A DNA stretch of 64,000 nt, taken from NCBI GenBank assembly GCA_947494335.1, contig CANLUT010000002.1:124001-188000 (forward strand). Direction: 5' to 3'. Below are positions 46,932 through 55,821 of the stretch, piece by piece. Position 1 is the first letter of the stretch, and each line of letters begins with the position of its first letter. The notes under the pieces are model-generated. The model was not told the DNA's origin. It ran no database searches and saw only the letters and a list, made by a program, of their open reading frames with translations. The position numbers and the translations under genes are program-made. The stretch is from Oligoflexales bacterium. GTDB lineage: Bacteria > Bdellovibrionota_B > Oligoflexia > Oligoflexales > RGVZ01.

Positions 46932-47387
46932 ATGACAAAAAACAACTCAAAGGCGTCCCGTTCAAAGAAATTTTTGATCGTTGTTGCTCGCTTCAATGAA
47001 ATGATTACGCGTTGCTTACTGGCAGGTGCAGAGGAAACATTTAAAGACGCTGGCCTCGACGACCAGGTTGAGATTGTTTGGGTTCCAGGCTGCTTTGAGA
47101 TTCCGGTCGTGGCTGCCAAAGCAGCAAGATCTGGAGACTATGCTGCAATTGTAACCTTGGGCGCAGTCATTAAAGGAGAAACTCCGCACTTTGATTTTGT
47201 TGCCGGAGAATGCGCCCGCGGCGTCATGAATGTCGGTCTTGAGACCAGCGTACCGGTTATTTTTGGAGTCCTCACGACAAACACCGTCGAGCAGGCACTC
47301 AATCGCAGTGGAATCAAATATGGCAATAAAGGTCGTGACGCTGCCTCTGCGGCCATTGAAATGTCGTCGCTCATGGCAAAGATTTAA
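46932..47387 (+). CDS. ribH: 6,7-dimethyl-8-ribityllumazine synthase
   Basis: 151 residues, as usual. Motifs: FLIVVARFNEMITRCLLAGA, IVWVPGCFEIPVVAAKAA, VTLGAVIKGETPHFDFVAGE with the catalytic His, and VIFGVLTTNTVEQALNRSG. It joins DHBP with the pyrimidine to form lumazine, the substrate of riboflavin synthase encoded 6 kb upstream. AAAAGGAG precedes the ATG. It lies 25 bases after ribB and 27 before nusB. Confidence 0.97.
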   Translation: MTKNNSKASRSKKFLIVVARFNEMITRCLLAGAEETFKDAGLDDQVEIVWVPGCFEIPVVAAKAARSGDYAAIVTLGAVIKGETPHFDFVAGECARGVMNVGLETSVPVIFGVLTTNTVEQALNRSGIKYGNKGRDAASAAIEMSSLMAKI

Positions 47388-47414
47388 AAGAGCTCAAACC
47401 AAGGAGATTTCACC

Positions 47415-47840
47415 GTGACGACGACCAATCCCAATACAACGGCCCGTGACTTCGCCGTGCAGTTTCTATATCAGTGCGAAGCTGACAAGCTTTTTTATTT
47501 CTCAGACGAGCATTTTGAAAACTTTGTACAGTATTTTAAAGTAGAGCCTACTTTTAAGGACTATCTAAAAACCTTGGTCAAGGGTGTTCTATCAAATATC
47601 AATAAACTCGATGAAATCATCGCAGGACACAGCAAAAACTGGAAAATATCCAGGATGGCCAGCACAGATAGGGTCGTTCTTCGCATGGCAACCTTTGAAA
47701 TTCTTGAGAAAATGGCCCCAGATAAGGTAATCTTGAATGAGGCTATCGAGCTTTCAAAACGGTATGGAACTGAGCACTCAAGCGCCTTTGTAAATGGGAT
47801 TCTTGATGCCGTTGTCGCCGACCTGAGGCGACCAACCTAA
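47415..47840 (+). CDS. nusB: Transcription antitermination factor NusB
   Basis: 141 residues, starting at GTG 47415 behind AAGGAG. Family segments: TARDFAVQFLYQCEADKLFY at the start, then ISRMASTDRVVLRMATFEIL and KVILNEAIELSKRYGTEHSS AFVNGILDAV. With NusE it binds boxA RNA in ribosomal operons. The ribH-nusB pair is a widely conserved neighbourhood. Confidence 0.95.
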   Translation: MTTTNPNTTARDFAVQFLYQCEADKLFYFSDEHFENFVQYFKVEPTFKDYLKTLVKGVLSNINKLDEIIAGHSKNWKISRMASTDRVVLRMATFEILEKMAPDKVILNEAIELSKRYGTEHSSAFVNGILDAVVADLRRPT

Positions 47841-47890
47841 AAGGTATACCGCTCGAAATCTTGAAGCCCTCACTAGCCACGGGAGGCCTC

Positions 47891-48493
47891 ATGACGACCA
47901 TTCACGTCGATCCTCAGATTCAAAACCTTCAATCAGCACCAAATTCTGAAGAACCATCTGCGTCTCACTTAGGCCAAAAGGGAATTATCATCTCTCTTGC
48001 AGTCAACGATCGTGACATCTCAGAACATCTTGTGGTGACATTTGCCAAATCTGGCGCCGTAGCATGCCCCGAGATGCTTGAGGAGACCTCCACCTCCAGG
48101 CTTCTCTACGAACTAGAACTTAAGGGACAGAGTGTTTTAGAACCATCTTTGATGGGCATAGCGACAGAGGAGGGGCAGGCCAGACGAGTTTTTGTCACCC
48201 CTTGCCCAGGCGACAACTTCAGAGACTATGCTGTTTGGGTTGGCATGGTGACAGAAACTGTTTCTAATCTCAAAGTCCGTAAAGTCGCCCTTTACCCATG
48301 CCCTGGAGCTTTGAGCGATGAAAACTCATTTGAACTTACCAGCCAATTAGTACGAGCCTTGATCGAGGCCAACGCTGCCGATGAGGTCGCCTTGATCGTC
48401 GGTCGCTATAATTACAATAAACTGCTAAACATGGCTTTAGAGCTTAAAAGTGAGCTCAAAACGGCAAATAACTCCATCCATGTGATTCACTGA
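47891..48493 (+). CDS. Protein of unknown function
   Basis: 200 residues from ATG 47891, with GGGAGG five bases ahead; a longer in-frame version from 47861 has no site. I do not recognise a family. There is no signal or membrane helix. The N-terminal 30 residues look flexible; the rest is a mixed alpha/beta fold with IISLAVNDRDISEHLVVTFA, VFVTPCPGDNFRDYAVWVGM and VALYPCPGALSDENSFELTS, including two similar TPCPGD/YPCPGA turns. It lies between nusB and the histidine kinase gene, whose possible CTG start overlaps its stop. Confidence 0.8.
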   Translation: MTTIHVDPQIQNLQSAPNSEEPSASHLGQKGIIISLAVNDRDISEHLVVTFAKSGAVACPEMLEETSTSRLLYELELKGQSVLEPSLMGIATEEGQARRVFVTPCPGDNFRDYAVWVGMVTETVSNLKVRKVALYPCPGALSDENSFELTSQLVRALIEANAADEVALIVGRYNYNKLLNMALELKSELKTANNSIHVIH

Positions 48494-49524
48494 GACAAGA
48501 CCTTATTAGTACGCTGACTCCAAGATCGACTGCTAAGACCTCCATTTTTTCCGGCCGCCTTAAGCGTAAGATTTTTAGCCGAATTTGGTGGATATTTCAT
48601 CCTATCAGCATCTTCGTAGCCGTCCAGATTCTGTGGACCGCAGTGGTTACACTTTGGGTTATCTGGTTCATCGGTCGTCGTCGTGAAATTGAAAAACTTG
48701 CCTCACAGCTTAGCCCGTCACTTCTTCCAACCGACGATACAAGCGTTGTCGCACTGATCGTGGTTGGCATCGTTCTACTCTCAATGATTGGTGCAGGAAC
48801 GATCTTGCTTTTCGTATGGGGCCAACGTCAGACATCACTCATCCAACAGCAAAGACACTTTGTTTCAAGCGTGACCCACGAACTTAGAACTCCTTTGGCC
48901 AGTATTCATCTAGCCTACGAAACACTCACTAAACGCGCGCTGCCCGAGGAGACCCAAAAAAAACTCCTTTCAATGAGCATCGTCGATATCGAGCGTCTCA
49001 TTCGCCTGGTCAATCAAATCCTCATCTCGTCAAGGCTTGATCGCGGGCTTTCGATGTTTAATGACGATATTCGCACAATCGACATAGCCAAAGCCATTAA
49101 TGCGGTGCTTGAGACGCTGAATCATCTTGATCCAAATCTCAAGGATCGAGTCAGAGTTAGATGTCCTGAAGGGTCGACGTGGTACGGCAGCCAAAATGCA
49201 CTCAATATGGTTTTGGGAAATCTTCTCGAAAACGCTATCAAGTACTCACCTAGCAAAGGGGCCGTCGAGGTTTCCATAGATAAAAAATCGGATCAGATGG
49301 ACGTCATTGTTAAAGACTTTGGTCTAGGTTTATCAAAGCGGGACAAAAAACGGATTTTTAAAATGTTTTACCGAAGTGACAACGCCACCTCGCGTGCAAT
49401 TCCTGGTACCGGCCTTGGACTTTTTATTGTAAAAACGACCATGGAACAGATTGGCGGTCACATTTCTGTCTCAAGCTCCGGCCAGGGCGAAGGTTCTACA
49501 TTCATTGCGAGCTTTCCTGCATGA
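48490..49524 (+). CDS. Membrane sensor histidine kinase, start codon uncertain
   Basis: The kinase core is complete: H-box VSSVTHELRTPLASIHLAYE, N-box MVLGNLLENAIKYSPSKG, G1 VKDFGLGLSKRDKKRIFKMF and G2 IPGTGLGLFIVKTTMEQIGG. Two membrane helices flank a short outer loop (PISIFVAVQILWTAVVTLWV and ALIVVGIVLLSMIGAGTILL); there is no HAMP domain. The first ATG/GTG/TTG in frame is GTG 48643, which would cut the first helix in two; the frame is open upstream to 48469. I place the start at CTG 48490, which overlaps the previous stop (CTGA), but a rare start at 48514 or a sequence error upstream is equally possible. It forms a pair with the next gene. Confidence 0.85.
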   Translation: MRQDLISTLTPRSTAKTSIFSGRLKRKIFSRIWWIFHPISIFVAVQILWTAVVTLWVIWFIGRRREIEKLASQLSPSLLPTDDTSVVALIVVGIVLLSMIGAGTILLFVWGQRQTSLIQQQRHFVSSVTHELRTPLASIHLAYETLTKRALPEETQKKLLSMSIVDIERLIRLVNQILISSRLDRGLSMFNDDIRTIDIAKAINAVLETLNHLDPNLKDRVRVRCPEGSTWYGSQNALNMVLGNLLENAIKYSPSKGAVEVSIDKKSDQMDVIVKDFGLGLSKRDKKRIFKMFYRSDNATSRAIPGTGLGLFIVKTTMEQIGGHISVSSSGQGEGSTFIASFPA

Positions 49525-50243
49525 CAAACCCAGGACATCATGAAAAATTACTCCTCGTCGAAGACGAGCCGCATCTAGCTTTTACTCTCAAATTAAATTT
49601 GGAAGCAGAAGGTTTTGAAGTTACGCACGCTGCAGATGGCGCTCAAGCCGTACAAGACTTTGCCACCAAAGGTCCATTCCAAGGCGTGATCTTGGACGTG
49701 ATGCTGCCAGAAATGGATGGATTTCAGGTCGCAAGGTCCATTAGGCATCACGATCCGAAGATCGGAATTCTTATGCTGACCGCTAGAACAGGGGAAGACG
49801 ATAGACTCCAAGGATTTGAGGCCGGGGTTGACGATTACATTTCAAAGCCCTTTCACCTGAAGGAACTATTGGCGCGCGTTCGCCGCATGACCGAGCGCGC
49901 CGCTCTTTACACCCAAGAAGAAGAAAAAAATAAGGATTCACCACGATTTTCTATCGGAAATCTTGAATTAGACTGTGGTCAATTAACACTTAAGACCAAT
50001 TCTGGGGTCGTTCCAGTCACCAAGCTTGAGTCTGATTTTTTAAAAGAATTGATGATCCATCCCGGAAAAGTCGTAAGCCGAGAGCATTTACTAGAAAAAG
50101 TCTGGGGTATGCGAGCAACGACTGAGACCAGAACGATTGATAACTTTGTCGTGCGACTACGTAAAATGATTGAACAAGATCCAAAAGATCCGAAAATTCT
50201 GATAAGCGTTAGAGGTCGCGGCTATAAATTAAATCCACACTAA
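49521..50243 (+). CDS. OmpR/PhoB-family response regulator
   Basis: 240 residues. Receiver domain: KLLLVEDEPHLAFTLKLNLE, phosphorylated Asp in GVILDVMLPEMDGFQVAR, Lys in DYISKPFHLKELLARVRR. The C-terminal winged helix has PVTKLESDFLKELMIHPGKV, SREHLLEKVWGM and TIDNFVVRLRKMIEQDPKDP. The start ATG overlaps the kinase stop (ATGA), so the two are co-expressed. Targets are unknown; no cognate site could be picked out. Confidence 0.96.
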   Translation: MTNPGHHEKLLLVEDEPHLAFTLKLNLEAEGFEVTHAADGAQAVQDFATKGPFQGVILDVMLPEMDGFQVARSIRHHDPKIGILMLTARTGEDDRLQGFEAGVDDYISKPFHLKELLARVRRMTERAALYTQEEEKNKDSPRFSIGNLELDCGQLTLKTNSGVVPVTKLESDFLKELMIHPGKVVSREHLLEKVWGMRATTETRTIDNFVVRLRKMIEQDPKDPKILISVRGRGYKLNPH

Positions 50244-50265
50244 TTTACTCTCATCAGGACTTGTT

Positions 50266-51192
50266 ATGTTCATCGATTTTGAAAAATGGCATGGTGCGAA
50301 AAATGACTTCATAGTCACTTGGATTCTCACACCAGATAAAGACATGCTAGTACCAACCCTCTCGAGACTGGCACCTAAACTTTGTTCTAGAGATGGATCC
50401 GGAATCGCAGCTGATGGCATTTTGGTACTTGTTTCAAAGTCTAGAAAAGACCCACACCCCGAAGAGCTTGTGATTATTAATGCAGATGGAAGCCTCGCAA
50501 AAAACTGCGGCAATGGTCTTCGCTGTGCGGCCATGAGTGCAAGAAGACGAGCTCACCGCGAGGGAGTTTTAGACTTTGACGGCGTCACTATGACCGTTCA
50601 AGGAACAGAAATTGACTGTCGATTTATGGGCCATGAGTCTAATCCATTCGTTGCAGTTGCTATGCCGATTCCTGTTGTCGGCCAATCAAATACATGGACT
50701 AGCGAAGTCACTGGCGCCGTGAGGTCTCTGCAATCGGCAAATCCAGACCTCAAAGGAGATGTTGAAACCGTAAGCCTTGGCAATCCTCACGTTGTTATCA
50801 CGGTTGAAGACGCCACTGCTGATTTGGCAAAAATCGCAGGCAAACCTTTGCAAACGGTTCGCGGCGGAGACGGTATCAATGTTCACGTTGCGTCATCGCT
50901 TGAAATAACCGACAAGGATCGGCAGCAAGCAAGAAAAGATCTCGGTGAGGAATTAGGAGAATTATTTCAGGTGTTCCCCTGGGAGCGCGGAGTCGGACCC
51001 ACCCAAGCTTGTGGGACCGGCGCATGCGCCGTAGGCGTTGCAGCTCTTGCCACTGGATTGGCCGAGCGATCATTATGGATTGGAATTGAGATGCCGGGAG
51101 GACGACTTTACGCAAAGCAAGATAGCGAAGATGATATCGTTACACTTGCTGGCCCAGCTACTTTTGTATTCGCTGGGACTATTGAAATCTGA
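50266..51192 (+). CDS. dapF: Diaminopimelate epimerase
   Basis: 308 residues, a little longer than the usual 275. The catalytic cysteine pair is in LAKNCGNGLRCAAM and GPTQACGTGACAVGVAAL; the start EKWHGAKNDFIVTW and VSLGNPHVVITVEDATADL are also family-like. It converts LL- to meso-diaminopimelate for peptidoglycan and lysine. It follows the two-component genes by 22 bases and converges with an unknown lipoprotein gene. Confidence 0.94.
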   Translation: MFIDFEKWHGAKNDFIVTWILTPDKDMLVPTLSRLAPKLCSRDGSGIAADGILVLVSKSRKDPHPEELVIINADGSLAKNCGNGLRCAAMSARRRAHREGVLDFDGVTMTVQGTEIDCRFMGHESNPFVAVAMPIPVVGQSNTWTSEVTGAVRSLQSANPDLKGDVETVSLGNPHVVITVEDATADLAKIAGKPLQTVRGGDGINVHVASSLEITDKDRQQARKDLGEELGELFQVFPWERGVGPTQACGTGACAVGVAALATGLAERSLWIGIEMPGGRLYAKQDSEDDIVTLAGPATFVFAGTIEI

Positions 51193-51194
51193 CA

Positions 51195-52430
51195 TCACCG
51201 ACATTGAACGCTTGAACTCGCATGTGGCCCAGAAAATGGGAACGAAGCCGTCAAGGGATTTGATTGCATGGTCCGCATAAGTCCCGCTATGAAGTAAACT
51301 CTAGACCGATAGTCTTGCCAATCAGTTGCACCGCGACCCGTGTTGACATCGAGGCCAGTGACTGCCGCCAACTCAACTAAAGGTGGATATGTGTACCGGG
51401 TGAGGCTTTTTGAAAAGTTCTTTGCGGGCAAACTCTGTCGCAAAGGATAGCGTTTCAAACCCACGCCTGGTCGGGAGACACCGGTAAATCCGGAATCAGG
51501 AAGACCAATATCCATAGCCAAAACAGTTGCCGCTTTTCGGTAAATGGAGCTGGCAGGATCCAAAATACCAATAGCGCCTGAAATATATGTTTGCAGCACA
51601 AACTGTTCGTGAATAGCGATCAAGAGATTTCCGTAAAAGATCATCTGCGCTCGCGTGACCGGATCCTTCTCAAAACGTGATTTGTGATAAGCCTCATAGG
51701 CCCGCGCAAGAGCATCCTGCCCCCCAGAGTGTCGCGCTCCTTTTGACAAAGCAGGAATTCCTGCTAACAAGCGCTCCCAAACAGCTTCAAAAGGGGCATT
51801 GCGGTCCAAGTCGTATTGAAAGGTGTCCATAAACTTTTTCAGTCTGGTCTCATCATACACGGCGTCGCAGCCAAGCATGCGAATGTAGCGATCAGTTGCG
51901 CCCATAATTTCTTCGGCAACTCGCTGGTTTCCTCCAGCCAGTGACTGCTGAACGATCTTATCCACTGTTTTGATGAGGTCGCGGTCTTTTCTTAAGTTTT
52001 CGATATATGGGGAACGTACGCCATCTGGAAGCCATGCCAAAGATTGTTCCATGTAGTCAAAAAGAAAATCTTTGGTCGCCGTTACAACCTGAAGATCAGT
52101 GCCATCCATTGACTCCCCAGCGCGCATTGAGCCCCAAATGCCAAAGTGAAGCCAGTTGGCCTGAAAATCAAAACCTGGTTCATGACGCGATAAAATCTGG
52201 TTTAGCGCTTGCCCGCCGTAATAATAATTTTGAGTGATTTTACGATTTCGGAAAATTGCGTCGGACGGCCCTTCAATGGGATAAAACTGTGGCTCAATTT
52301 TTACAGACGAAGACGCGAAGTCGTCTTTCAACCCTGAACCAGAGGGGCTACTCGACTTACAGCTTACAAGGCAGATCATGCTAATAACAAAAACACCTTT
52401 GAGACCGTCACGAATAGACATCTTCATCAT
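51195..52430 (-). CDS. Lipoprotein of unknown function
   Basis: 411 residues from ATG 52430 (GGAG nine bases ahead; the frame extends five codons further without a site). The lipobox is clear (VFVISMICLVSCKSSSP). The mature protein is largely helical, with NYYYGGQALNQILSRHEPGF, FDFQANWLHFGIWGSMRAGE and a helix IFYGNLLIAIHEQFVLQTYI whose His-Glu-Gln may be functional. I recognise no named family. It ends two bases from dapF. Confidence 0.85.
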   Translation of the reverse strand: MMKMSIRDGLKGVFVISMICLVSCKSSSPSGSGLKDDFASSSVKIEPQFYPIEGPSDAIFRNRKITQNYYYGGQALNQILSRHEPGFDFQANWLHFGIWGSMRAGESMDGTDLQVVTATKDFLFDYMEQSLAWLPDGVRSPYIENLRKDRDLIKTVDKIVQQSLAGGNQRVAEEIMGATDRYIRMLGCDAVYDETRLKKFMDTFQYDLDRNAPFEAVWERLLAGIPALSKGARHSGGQDALARAYEAYHKSRFEKDPVTRAQMIFYGNLLIAIHEQFVLQTYISGAIGILDPASSIYRKAATVLAMDIGLPDSGFTGVSRPGVGLKRYPLRQSLPAKNFSKSLTRYTYPPLVELAAVTGLDVNTGRGATDWQDYRSRVYFIAGLMRTMQSNPLTASFPFSGPHASSSVQCR

Positions 52431-52539
52431 GGGGCAACACTCCAAATGGGTAGGTCTTTGGGCACAGCTAGAAGGCGTGGCTCGATGCCACTATTGTATC
52501 AAGGCCTGGGGCCAAATACCCAGAATCTGTTGGCGGATC

Positions 52540-52559
52540 GGCCAATTTTGAAGTTGGCC
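52540..52559. repeat. Inverted repeat GGCCAA-N8-TTGGCC
   Basis: A perfect six-pair hairpin lies in the 275-base gap between the lipoprotein gene and the small secreted protein gene. A second small hairpin (AGTCC, loop TTTTCG, GGACT) follows at about 52574-52590. Neither has a T-run, so operator or RNA structure is more likely than terminator. The remaining gap shows nothing else I can name. Confidence 0.3.
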
Positions 52560-52705
52560 AATTGGCTCAAATTTAGTCCTTTTCGGGACTTAGGAAATCA
52601 CCTAAAAAACCAGCAAAGTCCCCGTTGACAAGCCTTTCAGGGCAGCGTAGGAGAGCCTCGTAGCGAGCGTTTAAACCTTCAAAAACACACCGAAAGAGGC
52701 CACCC

Positions 52706-53095
52706 ATGAAAACGTTACTGACCCTTGTCTCCACCGCACTTCTAACCACCCAAGCTCTTGCCGCTGACCCGGTCACCAAGATTGCTGGTTTTCAATGTCA
52801 TCCACGTGGCAGTGAAGCCAACTACATGGTCTGGACTGAGCAAGCCGGGGACAAACAAATTGTAACCGTTGGCACGCTTGGCCAAACCGGTGTTGAAAGT
52901 ATTGAAAAATTTATTTCCGATCGTATTCACCTGGACGACATCGTCACCTTCACATCAAAGGATGAAACTTTGAAAGTTGCCATCTCCAATGATTACGACG
53001 GTGAATTCTTTGCAGGTGACATGGTTTTCGTTAGAAATAATGTTGAAGTCATCCAAGAACTTGCTTGCGAAGAGTACGTGATCAAAGCTGATTGA
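52706..53095 (+). CDS. Small secreted protein, unknown function
   Basis: 129 residues with a signal peptide (LLTLVSTALLTTQALA, cut before ADPV). The mature part of about 110 residues is beta-rich with two cysteines (AGFQCHPRGSEANYMVW and IQELACEEYVIKAD), likely a single disulphide joining the ends of a small periplasmic domain. No family recognised. GAGG lies ahead of the ATG (AAAGAGGCCACCC). It converges with the SprT-like gene. Confidence 0.85.
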   Translation: MKTLLTLVSTALLTTQALAADPVTKIAGFQCHPRGSEANYMVWTEQAGDKQIVTVGTLGQTGVESIEKFISDRIHLDDIVTFTSKDETLKVAISNDYDGEFFAGDMVFVRNNVEVIQELACEEYVIKAD

Positions 53096-53099
53096 TCAG

Positions 53100-54230
53100 C
53101 TAGGTAAGATAACCCCCAAAGCGGCCACTTGAGGTCATAGGGCGGTTTAAATTAAGGCTTCGGCCAGCAGATTTACCGGTTGCGAATGTTCCCGAATCAA
53201 AACGTCCCCCGCCCCAAGATTTTTTGGACAGGCGGGGGTATTTTTTTTCGACGAATTCATCCAAGTGACTGCGTTCGATCTTCATTAATGACCTTAGCTC
53301 AGTCGTAGCAACACCGACATTTTGGGCGACCTTAGCCTCCACAGAGCCCACGTTAGCAAGCTTTTCGTCAAATCCGCTTAAGACACCCATTTGGTAGCTA
53401 CGACGAAGACTGCCTGCACACCCGCTAGATTTCTTATGCGCCTTCCACAGGCTTTCAATTTGCTGATTAAGAAAGAAATAAACAAATTCTGCCATGAGAA
53501 TATTTTCGCGACGGCCAAGAATTTCGGCTGCTTTATAGCGCTGGCAGTCTTTGGCATTATAGAGATGTGTATGAATCACTTTCACGTTGAAGTGGTCATT
53601 GAGGATGGACAGTATCTTCGCCTCAGTTGGGTCAGTTTTTTTCTTATTCTTTGTGAGGTAGAGACTATCCATAACGTCATCAAACAAGGATTGTTTGATG
53701 CGGTCGAGATTATGCTTAGCGTAAAGCTCACGGACTTTCTCCATCGCAAGCAACGATTCATGCTCATTACTAGAACTGGCTAAAGAAAGTAGTTTTTCTA
53801 CCTTTTCAAGAAGCCGTGCGTCATCTTGGGTCAAAACGCGCTCTCTGATTGTCGGAATCTCACGGGGAATGTCTCCCGTTGCCTTCGCTGCCCATGTCGC
53901 GACACCAAGCCTGCGGCAGGCATCCTTGAAAACATCGCCGTGTGGCTTGAAGCCTGCGTCCGGCACACACTCGGAAACATACTGATGCGCCATCTCATGC
54001 TTTAGGACTTCGAGCACCACATCCCACGAATATTCACGAATTAATTTTTCACTAAGGGTAATTGTGCGAAGAAAGGAATCCCATTGTCCCCAATTGGACG
54101 ACATATCAGCAATACGAATAACTACCGGTCGCAAAGCTACTCGGTGATACCAGGCAATCTCCTTATGTTCTTTGTAAAGCTGAGCTATCCAAAGTCTTGT
54201 CATTTGCTCAGGCACATCAGAGATCTGCAC
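53100..54230 (-). CDS. SprT-like metalloprotease domain fused to DUF2786
   Basis: 376 residues. The N-terminal part has the zinc protease motif VLEVLKHEMAHQYVSECVPD (HExxH) followed by KPHGDVFKDACRRLG, as in SprT-like/SPRTN peptidases. The middle matches DUF2786: ARLLEKVEKLLSLASSSNEH, ESLLAMEKVRELYAKHNLD. The rest is helical with a Gly/Ser-rich basic tail. The two-domain arrangement occurs in other bacteria with unknown function. It starts at GTG 54230, five bases after the acyltransferase stop, so it is the last gene of a three-gene operon. Confidence 0.86.
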   Translation of the reverse strand: MQISDVPEQMTRLWIAQLYKEHKEIAWYHRVALRPVVIRIADMSSNWGQWDSFLRTITLSEKLIREYSWDVVLEVLKHEMAHQYVSECVPDAGFKPHGDVFKDACRRLGVATWAAKATGDIPREIPTIRERVLTQDDARLLEKVEKLLSLASSSNEHESLLAMEKVRELYAKHNLDRIKQSLFDDVMDSLYLTKNKKKTDPTEAKILSILNDHFNVKVIHTHLYNAKDCQRYKAAEILGRRENILMAEFVYFFLNQQIESLWKAHKKSSGCAGSLRRSYQMGVLSGFDEKLANVGSVEAKVAQNVGVATTELRSLMKIERSHLDEFVEKKYPRLSKKSWGGGRFDSGTFATGKSAGRSLNLNRPMTSSGRFGGYLT

Positions 54231-54235
54231 GATAC

Positions 54236-55006
54236 TTATATCCTCTTGTTGACGGTCTTTGCGAATGCCTCTGCCATGAGCTCGTCCATACGCTTAGCGA
54301 TTCTTGCGTGAAACTCATTTACACGCTTGGTCATCTCTTCCGGGCTGTCTGACTTTTTGGGTGGATAGAGGGGTTCGCTCACCAAATGCGTCAAAAGAAC
54401 AGGCTTTGGAATTGGCGAATAGCCAAACCCTTTGGCAAAGAATAGTGGCACTTTCAAAGTCTTATAAGCCCAAGCAGTCACATGGCTTGGCGCAATATCG
54501 TAAATATCATCGGCCGCAGGACAAGCAGCGAGGACAATCGGCACACCAGACTCAATGGAAAGCCTCGCAAAGCCTTTACGACGACTCCACATGACTTTGT
54601 ACTTCTCGCGAGACGGCCTGAGAGCCTCGCGCATACCACCCGGAGCAATGACAATGATCTCACCGCTTTTAAGTAAATTGACCGCATTTTCCTGGGAGCC
54701 TTCTCGGCTACCCAGTGATTCCATGATCGCTCCCAGACCAGGAACTTTGAAAAAAAGTCGATCAATCAGTGCACGAGGTATACGGTTTGAGTATTCGTAG
54801 ATAGCGGCCATTAATAGGGCGATATCGTAGCTCGCAAGACTGTGGTTGGCAGCTAAGATCATTCCACCCTCAGGTAACTTATCAAGCCCGAGGGCCGTAT
54901 GATGGTGATATGCGCGAACACCAGCAATAAAGGGAGCCAACTTGATTAACAAGTCTGTATTCATTGCATCTGTCGCCGCTGATTGCTGTGTCATATTTAG
55001 TACCAT
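54236..55006 (-). CDS. TMEM68/PlsC-like acyltransferase with H-x5-D motif
   Basis: 256 residues. The acyltransferase motif is NHSLASYDIALLMA: five residues lie between His and Asp instead of the four in PlsC, as in TMEM68/diacylglycerol acyltransferase-like proteins. VIAPGGMREALRPSREKYKV and RKGFARLSIESGVPIVLAAC agree with that group. It should transfer acyl chains to a lipid acceptor at the inner membrane. The start is either ATG 55006, overlapping the upstream stop by ten bases, or ATG 54994; neither has a clear ribosome site. Confidence 0.83.
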   Translation of the reverse strand: MVLNMTQQSAATDAMNTDLLIKLAPFIAGVRAYHHHTALGLDKLPEGGMILAANHSLASYDIALLMAAIYEYSNRIPRALIDRLFFKVPGLGAIMESLGSREGSQENAVNLLKSGEIIVIAPGGMREALRPSREKYKVMWSRRKGFARLSIESGVPIVLAACPAADDIYDIAPSHVTAWAYKTLKVPLFFAKGFGYSPIPKPVLLTHLVSEPLYPPKKSDSPEEMTKRVNEFHARIAKRMDELMAEAFAKTVNKRI

Positions 55007-55821
55007 GTTGGATCAAAGCTTAGGTCACTGATAAAGTTATGGCCCTCTATGCTTGGATGGAAACAGTCCAAGGGCGAGATCATCGAGTCATCAAAAGCAG
55101 CTTTTGCGATTTCCGGAACAAAACGCACGTTGATTGAATATTGCGCGGCTATAGCGCCAATAGTCTGGTTAAGGTGTTCGAATCTTGCCGTAAAATCTTG
55201 GCGTTGCTGTGGTGTGCGATCAGCCGCCAAAATTGGTTTACAAACACCCATCGTGTCCCACTTTGCCTGACAGCCAGAGCGTTTTAGGCCGAGTTCATAC
55301 ATCAACGGAATAGATGGAACCGGAAGTAAAACAATTTTGATTTTGGGATTAGCCTCGATCAAGCGATCAATGACTTGCGTCAGATGTTGTTTGTAGGATT
55401 CGAGCTTCGGTAGGTAGTCTTCATACCAGGTACAAACGTCGTTAGCACCGATAGCGATGGTGACATAGTCAGGTTTTGCTTTTAAAAGCCTGGCTGCTTG
55501 CCTTGGAAGTTGTCTGACTTCAGCTCCGACAAACGCTTCGTTCACGACAACTAGGTCGCGACCAACCAGTTGACTTTTGAGTCGTCTGGCATGACTTTCA
55601 ACTAAACCTTGAGGATCAAGACCCCCGGCCCAGCTAAGCTCTCGGTTGTCGCCGTATCGCCACGCATTAAAACCGGCCGAAATGGAGTCTCCAAGTGATC
55701 CCATGATGTAAGGCTTTTCGCCCTCAGAACGCGCCTGTTGCGGCAGCCAAGTTACCGAAGTTATGAGAAAAATTAACATCAGACGATGCAACAACGGACG
55801 TCTCCAGAGAGCCTTTATCAA
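54997..55821 (-). CDS. SGNH/GDSL-family hydrolase, exported
   Basis: 274 residues. A signal peptide-like start (LMLIFLITSVTWLPQQARSE) is followed by block I GSLGDSISAGFNAW with the nucleophile Ser, block III VTIAIGANDVCTWYED with Asn, and block V SPLDCFHPSIEGHNFISD with Asp and His. It is an esterase or lipase of the lipoprotein-processing or phospholipase type. A neighbouring acyltransferase gene overlaps its end, suggesting acyl-chain remodelling at the envelope. Confidence 0.92.
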   Translation of the reverse strand: MIKALWRRPLLHRLMLIFLITSVTWLPQQARSEGEKPYIMGSLGDSISAGFNAWRYGDNRELSWAGGLDPQGLVESHARRLKSQLVGRDLVVVNEAFVGAEVRQLPRQAARLLKAKPDYVTIAIGANDVCTWYEDYLPKLESYKQHLTQVIDRLIEANPKIKIVLLPVPSIPLMYELGLKRSGCQAKWDTMGVCKPILAADRTPQQRQDFTARFEHLNQTIGAIAAQYSINVRFVPEIAKAAFDDSMISPLDCFHPSIEGHNFISDLSFDPTWY

